This document shows, piece by piece, positions 7,662 through 16,600 of a stretch of 64,000 bases of DNA. Origin of the DNA: Fuerstiella sp. (GTDB lineage Bacteria > Planctomycetota > Planctomycetia > Planctomycetales > Planctomycetaceae); NCBI GenBank assembly GCA_022447225.1, contig JAKVAZ010000002.1, forward strand, positions 124,001 through 188,000. Direction: 5' to 3'. Position 1 is the stretch's first letter; each line of letters starts with the position of its first letter. A program made the translations under genes and the position numbers. Below the pieces are notes generated by a model. That model had not been told where the DNA came from, searched no databases, and saw nothing but the letters and a program-made list of their open reading frames with translations.

Positions 7662-9884
7662 TCAGGTATCAGCGACGGGGCGTACAACCACACGATTACC
7701 GGCAATATGTACAACTTCGATTGCTGTCCCGTGCTCAATGTAAGCTCCTTCACTCACGACGTCGATATAATCGTCGTTGAATGTGGCTTTACCGGCCGGA
7801 CGTAACGTCGACGCGGCCGTTCCAATATTGCCGACACCAACTGCAACTGTCGTCAGGCCGGTGGCTGCTTTCGAAGGATCTGTCAGTTCGTTATCAGAGA
7901 TCTGCCCGGGAGGTGTCAGCATCAGATGCTTAAACACCGGCATGGACGGCAGGAAATGATTCAGGACGGACGCCACCACGATAACTGTTACGAGTGCACC
8001 GGTGACCGTTCCCAGGCTGCCCATGGTTTCATGGAATCGTTCGCCGGTGGTCATTCCGGCGAACGTATTGCCCGCCATGACCAGAGAACCAAGCATCAGC
8101 AGAATACCGCTGACGCCAAAGACGCCAAAACCCGGGATCACAAACATCTCCAGAAGTAACAGTCCCGTACCGAGGACGAACATGACGAGTTCAAGAGTTC
8201 CGGCTGTCCCCCCCAAATACCGACTCCAGAAGAACATAGCGAATAAAGCTGCCGAAAGAATGCCGAAGAATCCACCTGGCAGATGAGCCTCCAGATAGAT
8301 ACACATAATACCCAGGGTAATCAGTGCAAATGCCCCGATGGTCGAATTCAGTACGAACACAAGTGTGTCAACCCACGTGGACGCGCGTGGTTTCATGACG
8401 GTTCCTTCAGGAATTCCCAGACGCAGCTGCAACTCATCCTGTGTGGCACATGGTGCTTCGGCGATTTGCAGTTCATGAGCTTCCACACCGTTTACGGTCA
8501 GTAGGTTTCCCTTGCGGGAGGAGAACACCATGTTTCCACGGACCCACTGGTTCTGTGCTGCATCAATTTCAGCCTGAGTCATGAACGTCCGGCGTCCGGT
8601 ATCTTTGTGAGTAACTTCAAACACCTGAAGGTTTCTGTCGACCATGGCATGGAGCACTCCAACCGGGCGATCTTTTTTCTTTGCCAGAGTTTCCATTGTG
8701 ACCATCAGGGGACTGACCAGCTTTTCGGGCACTCGGTCAAAAGCTCCGTCTTTAGAAAGCTGGATCACACCGATGTCTCCGATCTTGGCATCCGGAGTCA
8801 TTATGATCTGATCACATCCCATGGCCGACAGCGCTGCCCCGCTGAGCGCGTCATGCCGGATCCAGGCGACACTGGTGATTGTTGCTGAATCGAGATCCGC
8901 GATAGTTGTGGCAATTTCTTCACTGGAGGTCAGGTATCCGCCGGGGGAATCGATATCATAGATCAGTAAACCGGCACCCTCTGCCACAGACCTGCGAGTT
9001 TCACGGATGACGAATTCAGCAACAACGGGTGTGATCGTGCCATGAATGGCAATCACCGCGACTTTTACCGGCTTGTCTGATACCTCTGACTGACGGTGTG
9101 CAGCCAGTGGCAGACCCCAGGCGTGTCGCACGTCGTCATCACTCCGAGCCGCATCGGCGATCATAAAATGGAGACGAAGAGCTTCTTCGGTTGTGAACAC
9201 CGCCGGCTGGCCAGGTTCGCGAATTCGGTCTGTGGACGTGACCTCCTGCCCGGCTGCCAGCATTTGCGTCAGTTCATCGGGCGAAACGAACCGATAGTCC
9301 GGTTCACCGGCATTCTGCGGAATGCCGACCCGGACCAGGCCGGCAGACGGATTGAGCATAGCTTCAGCAATTGCAGGAGCCATACGGGGATTTCGACGTT
9401 TGGCCACCAGACGCCGAACGAAGGCTGCTTCGTCGTCCGGTACCGGGCTACCTTTGCCGACGTCACCGAGGGCAGCTCTGGGGGCCATCATGATTTCATG
9501 ACATGCCAGAGCCACGATCGAATGGCTACCCGTAATTCGACTCTGAATCCACGCAACAGTTTTTACAGAAGACGTTTCATCGTCGATGAGCACCCGGGCG
9601 AGGTCCGTTACGTTTCCCACCGTGCTGGCGCCGGGGACCAGTTTCAGGACCATCACGGCTTCTTTTTCCTCCCTCACGGCTCGTCGAGAGAGTTCCAGCA
9701 GCTGATTGCGAACCAGCGTGATCTGCTTGTCGCTGATTTGGCCTGGTAGTTCGATGAACTGACCAGTCCTTTCCTGGCCGGTCAACTGTGCTATGCAGGT
9801 CAGATCAGTTGTCAGAAATTCCAGACAGACAAAGACTGCCAGGAGACGAATTATTTCCGGAAGTTTTGGCTTTGCCTGGTGCAT
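7662..9884 (-). CDS. NfeD-family membrane protein with ClpP-class serine protease domains
   Basis: 740 residues. Order of parts: signal peptide (about 10-32), a first ClpP/SppA-like domain (about 40-215) that looks degenerate, a second ClpP-class domain (about 270-470) with IYDIDSPGGYLTSSEE and the serine-bearing ALSGAALSAMGCD, then four to six membrane helices (about 520-650), and a C-terminal OB-fold NfeD domain (about 670-740, GKATFNDDYIDVVSEGAYIEHGTAIEV). Long NfeD proteins (NfeD1b) cleave hydrophobic C-terminal segments, for example of stomatin, and sit in membrane quality control. No stomatin gene is adjacent here. The doubled protease module is the notable feature. ATG start at 9884, no strong ribosome site. 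Confidence 0.9.
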   Translation of the reverse strand: MHQAKPKLPEIIRLLAVFVCLEFLTTDLTCIAQLTGQERTGQFIELPGQISDKQITLVRNQLLELSRRAVREEKEAVMVLKLVPGASTVGNVTDLARVLIDDETSSVKTVAWIQSRITGSHSIVALACHEIMMAPRAALGDVGKGSPVPDDEAAFVRRLVAKRRNPRMAPAIAEAMLNPSAGLVRVGIPQNAGEPDYRFVSPDELTQMLAAGQEVTSTDRIREPGQPAVFTTEEALRLHFMIADAARSDDDVRHAWGLPLAAHRQSEVSDKPVKVAVIAIHGTITPVVAEFVIRETRRSVAEGAGLLIYDIDSPGGYLTSSEEIATTIADLDSATITSVAWIRHDALSGAALSAMGCDQIIMTPDAKIGDIGVIQLSKDGAFDRVPEKLVSPLMVTMETLAKKKDRPVGVLHAMVDRNLQVFEVTHKDTGRRTFMTQAEIDAAQNQWVRGNMVFSSRKGNLLTVNGVEAHELQIAEAPCATQDELQLRLGIPEGTVMKPRASTWVDTLVFVLNSTIGAFALITLGIMCIYLEAHLPGGFFGILSAALFAMFFWSRYLGGTAGTLELVMFVLGTGLLLLEMFVIPGFGVFGVSGILLMLGSLVMAGNTFAGMTTGERFHETMGSLGTVTGALVTVIVVASVLNHFLPSMPVFKHLMLTPPGQISDNELTDPSKAATGLTTVAVGVGNIGTAASTLRPAGKATFNDDYIDVVSEGAYIEHGTAIEVVHIAGNRVVVRPVADT

Positions 9885-10250
9885 TCAGGAATCTCAGAAT
9901 TGAACCGATTTTGGACCACTGTTGAATTATATGGCGCTGCGTACGGTGATTTAACCCCGTTCGGGCAAATGCGGCTGTTGTGTTCAGTGGTGGCCTTAAC
10001 GGAGTTCCCGGGTGTTGTTCGGTATCTGGTCGTATGGACAGGGGGGGTCGACCGCCATGCCTGTTTGAAACCGGCAGTCAGTCACTGTCTCGAAATTGAT
10101 GGTTGACAACGAACAGGCCGTGCTGACGGATGGGAAGTTTTTGTCAATCAATTTGAAAATAAGTAAAAAGGATGAAATTATTTTTGGATATCTTCCTTTA
10201 TGGCCCCGGATTGTTTCGGCGGCGATGATCAGTCGCCGGGACAACGGCTG
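9885..10250. other. Intergenic region with an AT-rich pocket
   Basis: Between holB and the nfeD-like gene, both on the minus strand. Bases 10135-10200 are markedly AT-rich compared with the surroundings. On the plus strand this pocket contains TTGTCA (10141-10146), 17 bases, then TAAAAA (10164-10169), a fair promoter match with no plus-strand gene behind it. No other feature is seen. Confidence 0.35.
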
Positions 10251-11306
10251 CTATCTGCCCTTCATGGCGGAACGCAGTGTCTGAGCCAGATCGTCGAATA
10301 ATGCGCTGACCGCCAGACTGACCGGGACCATTCCATCAATCTGGCTGGATGCAGTGACTGTCCTTTCGAGCATTGAAGTCAGTAAATCGACCCCATGCTT
10401 TGCCCCCAGTCGCTGAGTCAGCTGGTCTGTCAGGTCGCCGGAAACGAGTGTCCTTAGCCGTTCACGTAATGCATCCGAGACGAACTTCAGAAGCCATTGA
10501 GCGTTTTGTCGCTGTTCGCCGGCGTTACCGGAAATCTGTTCAATCGTGTCCATGACTGCATTTGTTATGGTGAGTGAATTCATCGTTTCCAGCATCTGCA
10601 TTTCCTGAGCGATGATATCACGCAGCTTTCGTAAATCGTCATTCAGCAACTGTTGAGCTGTTTCCACACTTCCTTCGCAGAGTCTGGAGACGGCATCGGC
10701 GGTTTCTTTGGTATCGACGAGTTCATTTTGCAGAAGAATCGAGCCGGTATCAGAATCACTCAAGGGAAAAAATCTAACCTGCTGGCAGCGTGAACGAATT
10801 GTGGGCAGCAGTGTTTCCGGATTGTCCGTGACCAGCAGGATCAGTGCCTGGACCGGTGGTTCTTCAAGTGTTTTGAGGAGAGCGTTGGCAGCTTCGTCAG
10901 TCATTCGATGAGCGTCATTGATCACTGCCACCCGTCGGTCAGACAACTGGGGCTTCATCGACAGGTCACAGCACAGCCCTTCGCGTCCGCGTTTTTCTCC
11001 TTCACCCGCCACCTGGCCGATCAGGATCTCACGTTTTCCACTGAGCAGTCCGACTTCATGAAAATCGGGCCAGGTGCCGGCACTGAATGACCGGCAGGCA
11101 TGACATTCTCCGCAGACCTGGAGTTCCTCAAATAGGTGGTTGCGACAGAAAACGGACATAGCCAGCAACCGGGCAAACTCGCGTTTACCGGTACCAGGAG
11201 GCCCCGCAAAGATGCACGCATGAGCCAGCCGACCCTGCGCAATCGAATGCTGGAACATCTTTCGCTGTTCTGTATGTCCTTTGAGTTGGTTCCAACTGCT
11301 CAGCAT
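10251..11306 (-). CDS. holB: DNA polymerase III subunit delta' (clamp-loader ATPase)
   Basis: 351 residues. N-terminal AAA+ module: Walker A GPPGTGKR (about 35-42), a zinc-binding Cys set (C-x10-C-x2-C-x2-C, ending CGECHAC, slightly longer than the usual x8 spacing), ADP/ATP-sensor segment NDAHRMTDEAANALLKTLEEPP and the sensor-1 / SRC region TIRSRCQQVRF. The subunit works in the clamp loader that places the sliding clamp on primed DNA. It lies 36 bases after trpE on the same strand and is probably read from the same transcript, although there is no functional link. Confidence 0.92.
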   Translation of the reverse strand: MLSSWNQLKGHTEQRKMFQHSIAQGRLAHACIFAGPPGTGKREFARLLAMSVFCRNHLFEELQVCGECHACRSFSAGTWPDFHEVGLLSGKREILIGQVAGEGEKRGREGLCCDLSMKPQLSDRRVAVINDAHRMTDEAANALLKTLEEPPVQALILLVTDNPETLLPTIRSRCQQVRFFPLSDSDTGSILLQNELVDTKETADAVSRLCEGSVETAQQLLNDDLRKLRDIIAQEMQMLETMNSLTITNAVMDTIEQISGNAGEQRQNAQWLLKFVSDALRERLRTLVSGDLTDQLTQRLGAKHGVDLLTSMLERTVTASSQIDGMVPVSLAVSALFDDLAQTLRSAMKGR

Positions 11307-11342
11307 TTAGTTCGGTTGATCCCACCCACTGTTCGTTTCTGT

Positions 11343-12848
11343 TCAGGAGTCTGAAAGCTGAGATTCAGCGACATGAATCGCTTTGAGCAAAGCCCGGGCT
11401 TTGTTCAGTGTTTCTTTGTATTCGAGTTCGGGGACACTGTCGGCGACGATACCGGCACCTGCCTGCACGTAAATGACACCGTTCCGGATCACCAGAGTTC
11501 GAAGTGCGATGCAGGTATCCATATTTCCCGTGAAATCAATATAGCCCACGGCGCCCGCATACGGACCTCGTTTGTGAGGTTCAATTTCATCGATAATTTC
11601 CATTGCCCGAACTTTAGGAGCTCCGGAAACAGTGCCGGCCGGCAAACCGGCTCGCAGTGCCTCAATGGCCGTCATGCCGGGCTTCAATCGTCCTGTGACG
11701 CTGGATGTAATATGCATCACATGACTGTAGCGTTCGACCACCATGACGTCAGCAAGTTCCACCGTACCGAATTCCGCGACTCGCCCCACGTCGTTGCGCG
11801 CCAGGTCAATCAGCATGACATGTTCGGCTCGTTCTTTGGGATCTGCAAGCAGTTCTTCGGCAAGTTGCCGATCTTCCTGACTGGTGCGTCCCCGGCGACG
11901 TGTGCCGGCCAGCGGGCGGATTGTCGTTTCTCCGTCTTCGACGCGAACCATGATCTCCGGTGAACTACCAACCAGATGGACGTCCGGTGTCTGCAGCAGA
12001 AACATGAACGGGCTTGGATTCACCATGCGCAAAGCACGATAAACGTCGATGGGAGCGGCCTGGCTCTCACGAGTAAGACGCTGACCGATCACCACCTGAA
12101 ATACGTCACCCGCCCGAATATATTCCCGGCACGATTCCACGGCCGTCTCGAACTCGGGTTGTGAAAAATTCGATACGGACGCAATTTCCGGTTCGACGGT
12201 CAGGTCGATGTCGTTGAGCGGTATTCCGCCGGGATCGTGACTCAGGCGATGGCACAACTTCTGCAGCCTGCGTTCTGCATCATCACGAGCTTCCTGAAGT
12301 GGGGTTCCCTGGGTATCGGCAAGAGCAACGGCGAGGACCGTTTTGCTGATGTGATCGAAGACAACCATGCTGTCGTACAGAGAAAAACAGAGGTCCGGCA
12401 GTTCTCGATCATCTTCGGGAACATCAGGCAGGTGCTCCGTATAACGTACAACATCGTAGCTGGCGAATCCGACAGCCCCTCCTGAGAATCGCGGCAGGCC
12501 AGGAACGTGGACGCAGGAAAATTCCGCCAGCAGCCGGTCAAGTTCACTCAGCGGATCATCACTTTTCCATTCTTCAAGTGTGCCGTCTTTGCGCCGAATC
12601 TGCACGTCCTGGCCCCAGGCGGACACTGTCAGAAAGGGGTCGCTGCCAACAAAACTGTAACGACCGATTTTTTCTCCACCCACCACACTTTCAAACAGGA
12701 AAGACCACTTTCCTTCGCTCAATCGTTGCCAGGCGGTCACCGGTGTCAGGGAATCGGAAGTCAATTGACGAAAGACGGGCACAAGCCGGCCCTGCTGAGC
12801 ATACTTGGCGAAAGCGTCATGCGGTGGATGGTGGGTAACGGACATCAT
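11343..12848 (-). CDS. trpE: Anthranilate synthase component I
   Basis: 501 residues from ATG 12848 ([29 protein letters not shown], the usual TrpE beginning). GGA lies 5 bases upstream, and in-frame extension to 12983 would add 45 residues unlike the family. The C-terminal chorismate-binding domain is complete: [35 protein letters not shown], the [10 protein letters not shown] motif, [15 protein letters not shown] and [20 protein letters not shown]. It converts chorismate and glutamine-derived ammonia to anthranilate, the first step of tryptophan synthesis. No trpG is adjacent. The leader lacks a run of Trp codons, so I see no attenuator. Confidence 0.93.
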   Translation of the reverse strand: MMSVTHHPPHDAFAKYAQQGRLVPVFRQLTSDSLTPVTAWQRLSEGKWSFLFESVVGGEKIGRYSFVGSDPFLTVSAWGQDVQIRRKDGTLEEWKSDDPLSELDRLLAEFSCVHVPGLPRFSGGAVGFASYDVVRYTEHLPDVPEDDRELPDLCFSLYDSMVVFDHISKTVLAVALADTQGTPLQEARDDAERRLQKLCHRLSHDPGGIPLNDIDLTVEPEIASVSNFSQPEFETAVESCREYIRAGDVFQVVIGQRLTRESQAAPIDVYRALRMVNPSPFMFLLQTPDVHLVGSSPEIMVRVEDGETTIRPLAGTRRRGRTSQEDRQLAEELLADPKERAEHVMLIDLARNDVGRVAEFGTVELADVMVVERYSHVMHITSSVTGRLKPGMTAIEALRAGLPAGTVSGAPKVRAMEIIDEIEPHKRGPYAGAVGYIDFTGNMDTCIALRTLVIRNGVIYVQAGAGIVADSVPELEYKETLNKARALLKAIHVAESQLSDS

Positions 12849-13262
12849 GTTTTCCGGATACGGAACGTGAAGGTACCCGACAGCATTGAATAACGGGTGA
12901 TCCGCGTCAACGATTGCCAGACAGGTGATTGTCCAATCAATCAATCTGGAGGCGATTGTCACAACAGGCACCGTGTACTGCAAACATTCAAATTTAGTTT
13001 TGTCGGGATGCCTTTCTAATTCGCCGTCAGAAAACGGGGAGGGGAAGCGTTAATTCGCCTGACTTGTGACTGTGTAACCTGTGTTCTGCCGGACAAGACG
13101 AAGGTGAACCGTGTTCAGAGCTTCGCAGCACGGAAAACAGTGGTTTGGCGGGTTTGTGGAAATAGCTACAATTGCCAGATGTTTACACTCGATTCTGAGG
13201 ATCGGAGTGTGATTTCAATCTTTCCTGGCTGCGGCTGGAACAGGACTACATTCAGGGCGACG
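12849..13262. other. Divergent intergenic region between trpE and the FabI-like gene
   Basis: About 410 bases that must hold both promoters. A short direct repeat (GGCGAATTA, minus strand, within 13015-13060) is visible. I see no clear promoter, no Trp-rich leader peptide and no terminator hairpin. Both flanking genes could be extended into it by in-frame alternative starts, but the extensions do not look like their families. Confidence 0.4.
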
Positions 13263-14063
13263 ATGGACTTTCTGCAACTTGAAGGCAAAGACGTCCTCGT
13301 GCTTGGTGTTGCCAATCGCAAGAGTGTGGCATGGAAAACAGCGCAACTGCTGATAGAGGCGGGTGCAAGGGTGATCTTCAGTGTGCGTTCGAACGATCGA
13401 GCCGACACTGTCCGGAAACTTGCTCCGGACTCACCCGTTTTTGTGTGTGATGTGGAGAACCAGGAAGAAATAGACCGTCTGCGCGACAGCGTTGCCGGGG
13501 TCGCATCGAAACTACACGGGATCGTGCACTCCGTCGCGTTTGCTGATTATTCTTTAGGGTGGTTACCGTTTCATGAAACTCCTCGGGCAGCTTTTTTACA
13601 GGCAATTGACATTTCCTGCTTTTCGTTGACGGCCGTGGTCAATGCCCTGAAAGATCAATTGGATCCGAAGTGCGGCAGCGTGGTGACGATTTCGATTTCT
13701 ACGACACGAATGGCGGCCGAAAATTATGGTTATATGGCGCCGGTCAAGGCGGCTTTGGATTCCTCTGTCTGTTTCCTGGCGAAATCATTTTCGAAATTTT
13801 CTTCGATTCGATTCAATGCTGTGTGTCCAGGTCTTTTGAAAACATCAGCGTCAGCAGGGATCCCTGGATATGCCGACAGTTACCTGTTTGCTGAACAGGC
13901 GACCCTGCGAAAACAGGGGGTGCAGACCGACGAAGTGGCCTCTGCTGTGGTGTTTCTGCTCAGTCCTCGTTCCTCGGCAATCAATTCTCAGGGCATCGTA
14001 CTGGACGCCGGTATGTCCACGAATTATTTCGACGACGAAATTATTGGTCGCAGTGACAACTGA
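13263..14063 (+). CDS. FabI-like enoyl-ACP reductase / SDR paralogue
   Basis: 266 residues from ATG 13263 ([24 protein letters not shown]). The [10 protein letters not shown] segment is the FabI form of the dinucleotide-binding loop, with the Ser-x-Ala-x-x spacing of enoyl-ACP reductases. The active-site Tyr-x6-Lys is present in [12 protein letters not shown], but the second tyrosine ten residues earlier (Tyr146 of E. coli FabI) is replaced by Ile ([16 protein letters not shown]). The substrate loop is also different ([19 protein letters not shown]). A canonical FabI is encoded at 47612-48430, so this copy probably reduces another enoyl or keto substrate (inference). It lies divergent from trpE and 102 bases before a GT39-like gene in the same reading frame. 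Confidence 0.8.
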   Translation: MDFLQLEGKDVLVLGVANRKSVAWKTAQLLIEAGARVIFSVRSNDRADTVRKLAPDSPVFVCDVENQEEIDRLRDSVAGVASKLHGIVHSVAFADYSLGWLPFHETPRAAFLQAIDISCFSLTAVVNALKDQLDPKCGSVVTISISTTRMAAENYGYMAPVKAALDSSVCFLAKSFSKFSSIRFNAVCPGLLKTSASAGIPGYADSYLFAEQATLRKQGVQTDEVASAVVFLLSPRSSAINSQGIVLDAGMSTNYFDDEIIGRSDN

Positions 14064-14165
14064 CGTCCTGATTTACGAATTCGGTTCCATCCCAGGTCGT
14101 TTGATTCGGTCAGGGACTTCGAACAGGAGAGCAACATTCGCTGGTCTCAGCAAACCGGTATTATA

Positions 14166-15473
14166 GTGGTGACAGCGGGATTGCTGGTCCTGACACTGGC
14201 CCTGCGGATGACAGTCGTCATGGTTGACGGTGATCGACTGCAAAGTGACCCCGATGCATATGTGCGACTGGCGAAGATGCTGGCTGACGGCAGGGGTTAC
14301 GTTGCAGCAAACGGGTCAGATCCGACAGCTTTTCGCCCCGTGTTTTATCCACTGCTGTTGGCAGCTTTGTTGACGGGAGGGTGTTCACCGGCGGCAGCTG
14401 TTGCCACCTGGAATCTGCTGGCCGGACTTGCGTTCGTTGTCGGTACCGTTCTATTGGCAAAGGAATTTGATCTGCATCCTGCGGCTGTTGTGACTGCTGG
14501 ATTTGCGGCAGCAGCTGACCCGCTGCTGGTTCGGTATACGACTGAACCGATGACGGAAAATGTCTGCGCCGCGATTTTTACGTTGGCAGTCGTTTATCTG
14601 TTGCGCTTTGTTCGGTATGCCAGGCGTTTGGATGCCGGCTGCGGATTTGGCCTGGCAGCAATCGCGGGTCTACTGCTGGGTGTCAGTGCATTATGTCGAC
14701 CAATCGTGATGATCAGCTGCGTGTCGCTGAGTTTGACCATGGTGGTTATGCTATGGAATTCAGTTCGCCCCCGGCGATTGTCCGTCATCCTGCGTCTGGT
14801 ATGGATCGGGATGCCTGCCGCCGTGGCCGCACTTACGGTCGCGCCGTGGGTCATTCGGAATGCCATTCATTTTGGGGCTCTGATTCCTGCGACAACACAC
14901 GGAGGCTATACGCTGTTGCTGGGAAATAACTCCGAATTTTATCACCGTGTGGTATCCGGAAGGCAGTCAACCTGGGACGCAAATTCTCTTCAGGCCTGGC
15001 AGCGAGATTTGCATCGGGGCCTGGAAGAGTCTGGTAAGGATCAGGCCGGTGAGCATGTTGTCGATGGGTGGATGTATCAAAAGGCTGTAGCTGAAATTCG
15101 ACATCAACCGTCAATGGCAGTCCGTGCGGTCATCCTGCGCTGGCGCCGTTTCTGGGCTTTGACGCCGACAGCCAGCGGTGCCTCACTGCCGCGATACCTG
15201 CTGTACGCTGTGGGCATCTGGTACGGACTGACGGGCATCGGTCTTTTGCTCAGCCTGTTGAGACTTTACCGGAATCACTCTGTGATTTTACTCTGGATGA
15301 GTGTCATGTCTTTTCTGGCAGTGCATTCGTTTTACTGGACCAACACACGAATGCGGGCACCGTTGACCGGTGTATTGATCGTCCTGTCCACAGCCGGCTG
15401 GGTTGCGCAGTTACGCCGTTCACCTGTAACACGTACGGATGCCGCTGCAGTCAATACGGACTCACGCACTTAA
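14166..15473 (+). CDS. GT39/ArnT-like multi-spanning glycosyltransferase
   Basis: 435 residues, about ten or eleven membrane helices. After the first helix comes SDPDAYVRLAKMLADGRGYV, the acidic loop position that holds the catalytic Asp in dolichyl/undecaprenyl-phosphate-sugar mannosyltransferase and ArnT families, followed by FRPVFYPLLLAALL. Such enzymes transfer sugars from a lipid carrier to proteins or lipids on the outer face of the membrane. The only start codons are tandem GTGs (14166/14169) without a good ribosome site. The frame is open back to the stop of the FabI-like gene, and the 17 residues before the GTG read like a cytoplasmic tail, so a non-standard start further upstream is possible. 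Confidence 0.75.
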   Translation: MVTAGLLVLTLALRMTVVMVDGDRLQSDPDAYVRLAKMLADGRGYVAANGSDPTAFRPVFYPLLLAALLTGGCSPAAAVATWNLLAGLAFVVGTVLLAKEFDLHPAAVVTAGFAAAADPLLVRYTTEPMTENVCAAIFTLAVVYLLRFVRYARRLDAGCGFGLAAIAGLLLGVSALCRPIVMISCVSLSLTMVVMLWNSVRPRRLSVILRLVWIGMPAAVAALTVAPWVIRNAIHFGALIPATTHGGYTLLLGNNSEFYHRVVSGRQSTWDANSLQAWQRDLHRGLEESGKDQAGEHVVDGWMYQKAVAEIRHQPSMAVRAVILRWRRFWALTPTASGASLPRYLLYAVGIWYGLTGIGLLLSLLRLYRNHSVILLWMSVMSFLAVHSFYWTNTRMRAPLTGVLIVLSTAGWVAQLRRSPVTRTDAAAVNTDSRT

Positions 15474-15682
15474 CGCCGCTGTGTCTGGTTATTACCAAAA
15501 GAACATTTCGGAACCGGAGTGGATACCTCCCGTTCTCCGGTATGTTCCTGCACGTTTGTGTAATGAAGCCGCCCCGACTCTTTCATCGACAATTCCGGAT
15601 CCGGCCCTTGCCGTTTGCAAATCCGGACCACCTTCGCCAATATCTGATCATGCAGCTTCGTGAGTCAGCCAAAGGAAGATCA

Positions 15683-16537
15683 ATGAGTCAGTGGCCGATT
15701 GGTGTTTTTGCTTCTCTGGATGCAGGATTGGGAGTTCACCTCGATGTGGTCCAGGAACTAAATATTCCGTCGATCCAGTTGCACACACCTCGCCCGGAGA
15801 CTCGTACTCAGGAGTCTGCGGATCGTTTTGCTGCGACATGCGCAGACGCAGGGATTACGATTACCTGTATGTTTGGGGGGTTCGACGGTGAAAGTTACGC
15901 CGACATCGCCACTTGTGTTCGTACAGTTGGCCTGGTCCCTCGAGAAACACAACAGGCACGTGTTCAGGAGTTTAAAGAAATCAGCAACTTTGCACGCATG
16001 CTCGGTCTGGATGCGGTTGGCCTGCATATTGGATTTATTCCGGAAGACACGTCATCCGACAGCTATCATACCCTGCTGGATGTGACACGGGATCTGTTGG
16101 ACCATATCGGGAATAACGGCCAGACGCTGCACCTGGAAACTGGTCAGGAATCAGCTGATCATCTGCTTGAATTCATCAAATCAGTCGATCGTGACAACTT
16201 ATTTATCAACTTCGATCCTGCGAATATGATTTTGTACGGAACCGGTGAACCTATCGAGGCTCTTAAGAAAGTGGGACCATACGTTCGAAGTGTCCATTGC
16301 AAGGACGCGACGTGGGCGCCGGAAGACAAGCGAGGAGAGGCCTGGGGGCAGGAGGTTCCTCTGGGAGACGGTGACGTCGGCATCAAAAACTACCTGCAAA
16401 CGCTGCAGGATCTGGGCTATGATGGACCACTGACGATCGAACGGGAAATTCCCGAGGATCGGGATCGACAGAAAGCTGATATTGGACAGGCGGTTGGGCT
16501 GCTTGAAGCGCTTCGCAGCGAGATTCTGTCGTTGTGA
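15683..16537 (+). CDS. Sugar phosphate isomerase/epimerase-like TIM-barrel protein
   Basis: 284 residues. The start at 15683 is decided by AGGAAG six bases upstream; an in-frame ATG at 15542 would add 47 residues unlike the family. A xylose-isomerase-like TIM barrel (AP endonuclease 2 fold) is indicated by the strands GLDAVGLHIGFIPED, LHLETGQES, FINFDPANMILYG, RSVHCKDATW and LTIEREIPED, which carry the usual metal-binding Glu, Asp, His and Glu in order. Function is likely isomerisation or epimerisation of a sugar, inositol derivative or hydroxypyruvate-type substrate; planctomycetes have many such paralogues and the substrate cannot be told. Cytoplasmic, no signal peptide. Confidence 0.85.
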   Translation: MSQWPIGVFASLDAGLGVHLDVVQELNIPSIQLHTPRPETRTQESADRFAATCADAGITITCMFGGFDGESYADIATCVRTVGLVPRETQQARVQEFKEISNFARMLGLDAVGLHIGFIPEDTSSDSYHTLLDVTRDLLDHIGNNGQTLHLETGQESADHLLEFIKSVDRDNLFINFDPANMILYGTGEPIEALKKVGPYVRSVHCKDATWAPEDKRGEAWGQEVPLGDGDVGIKNYLQTLQDLGYDGPLTIEREIPEDRDRQKADIGQAVGLLEALRSEILSL

Positions 16538-16600
16538 ACACTTCGGTACCACTTTGTCCATGCGACGCCTCTGACAAATCCGTGTTCATGAATTGATTCA

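Noticed and set aside
12849-13100. Possible tryptophan attenuator ahead of trpE
   Set aside because: No short peptide with tandem Trp codons and no terminator with T-run is present in the leader.
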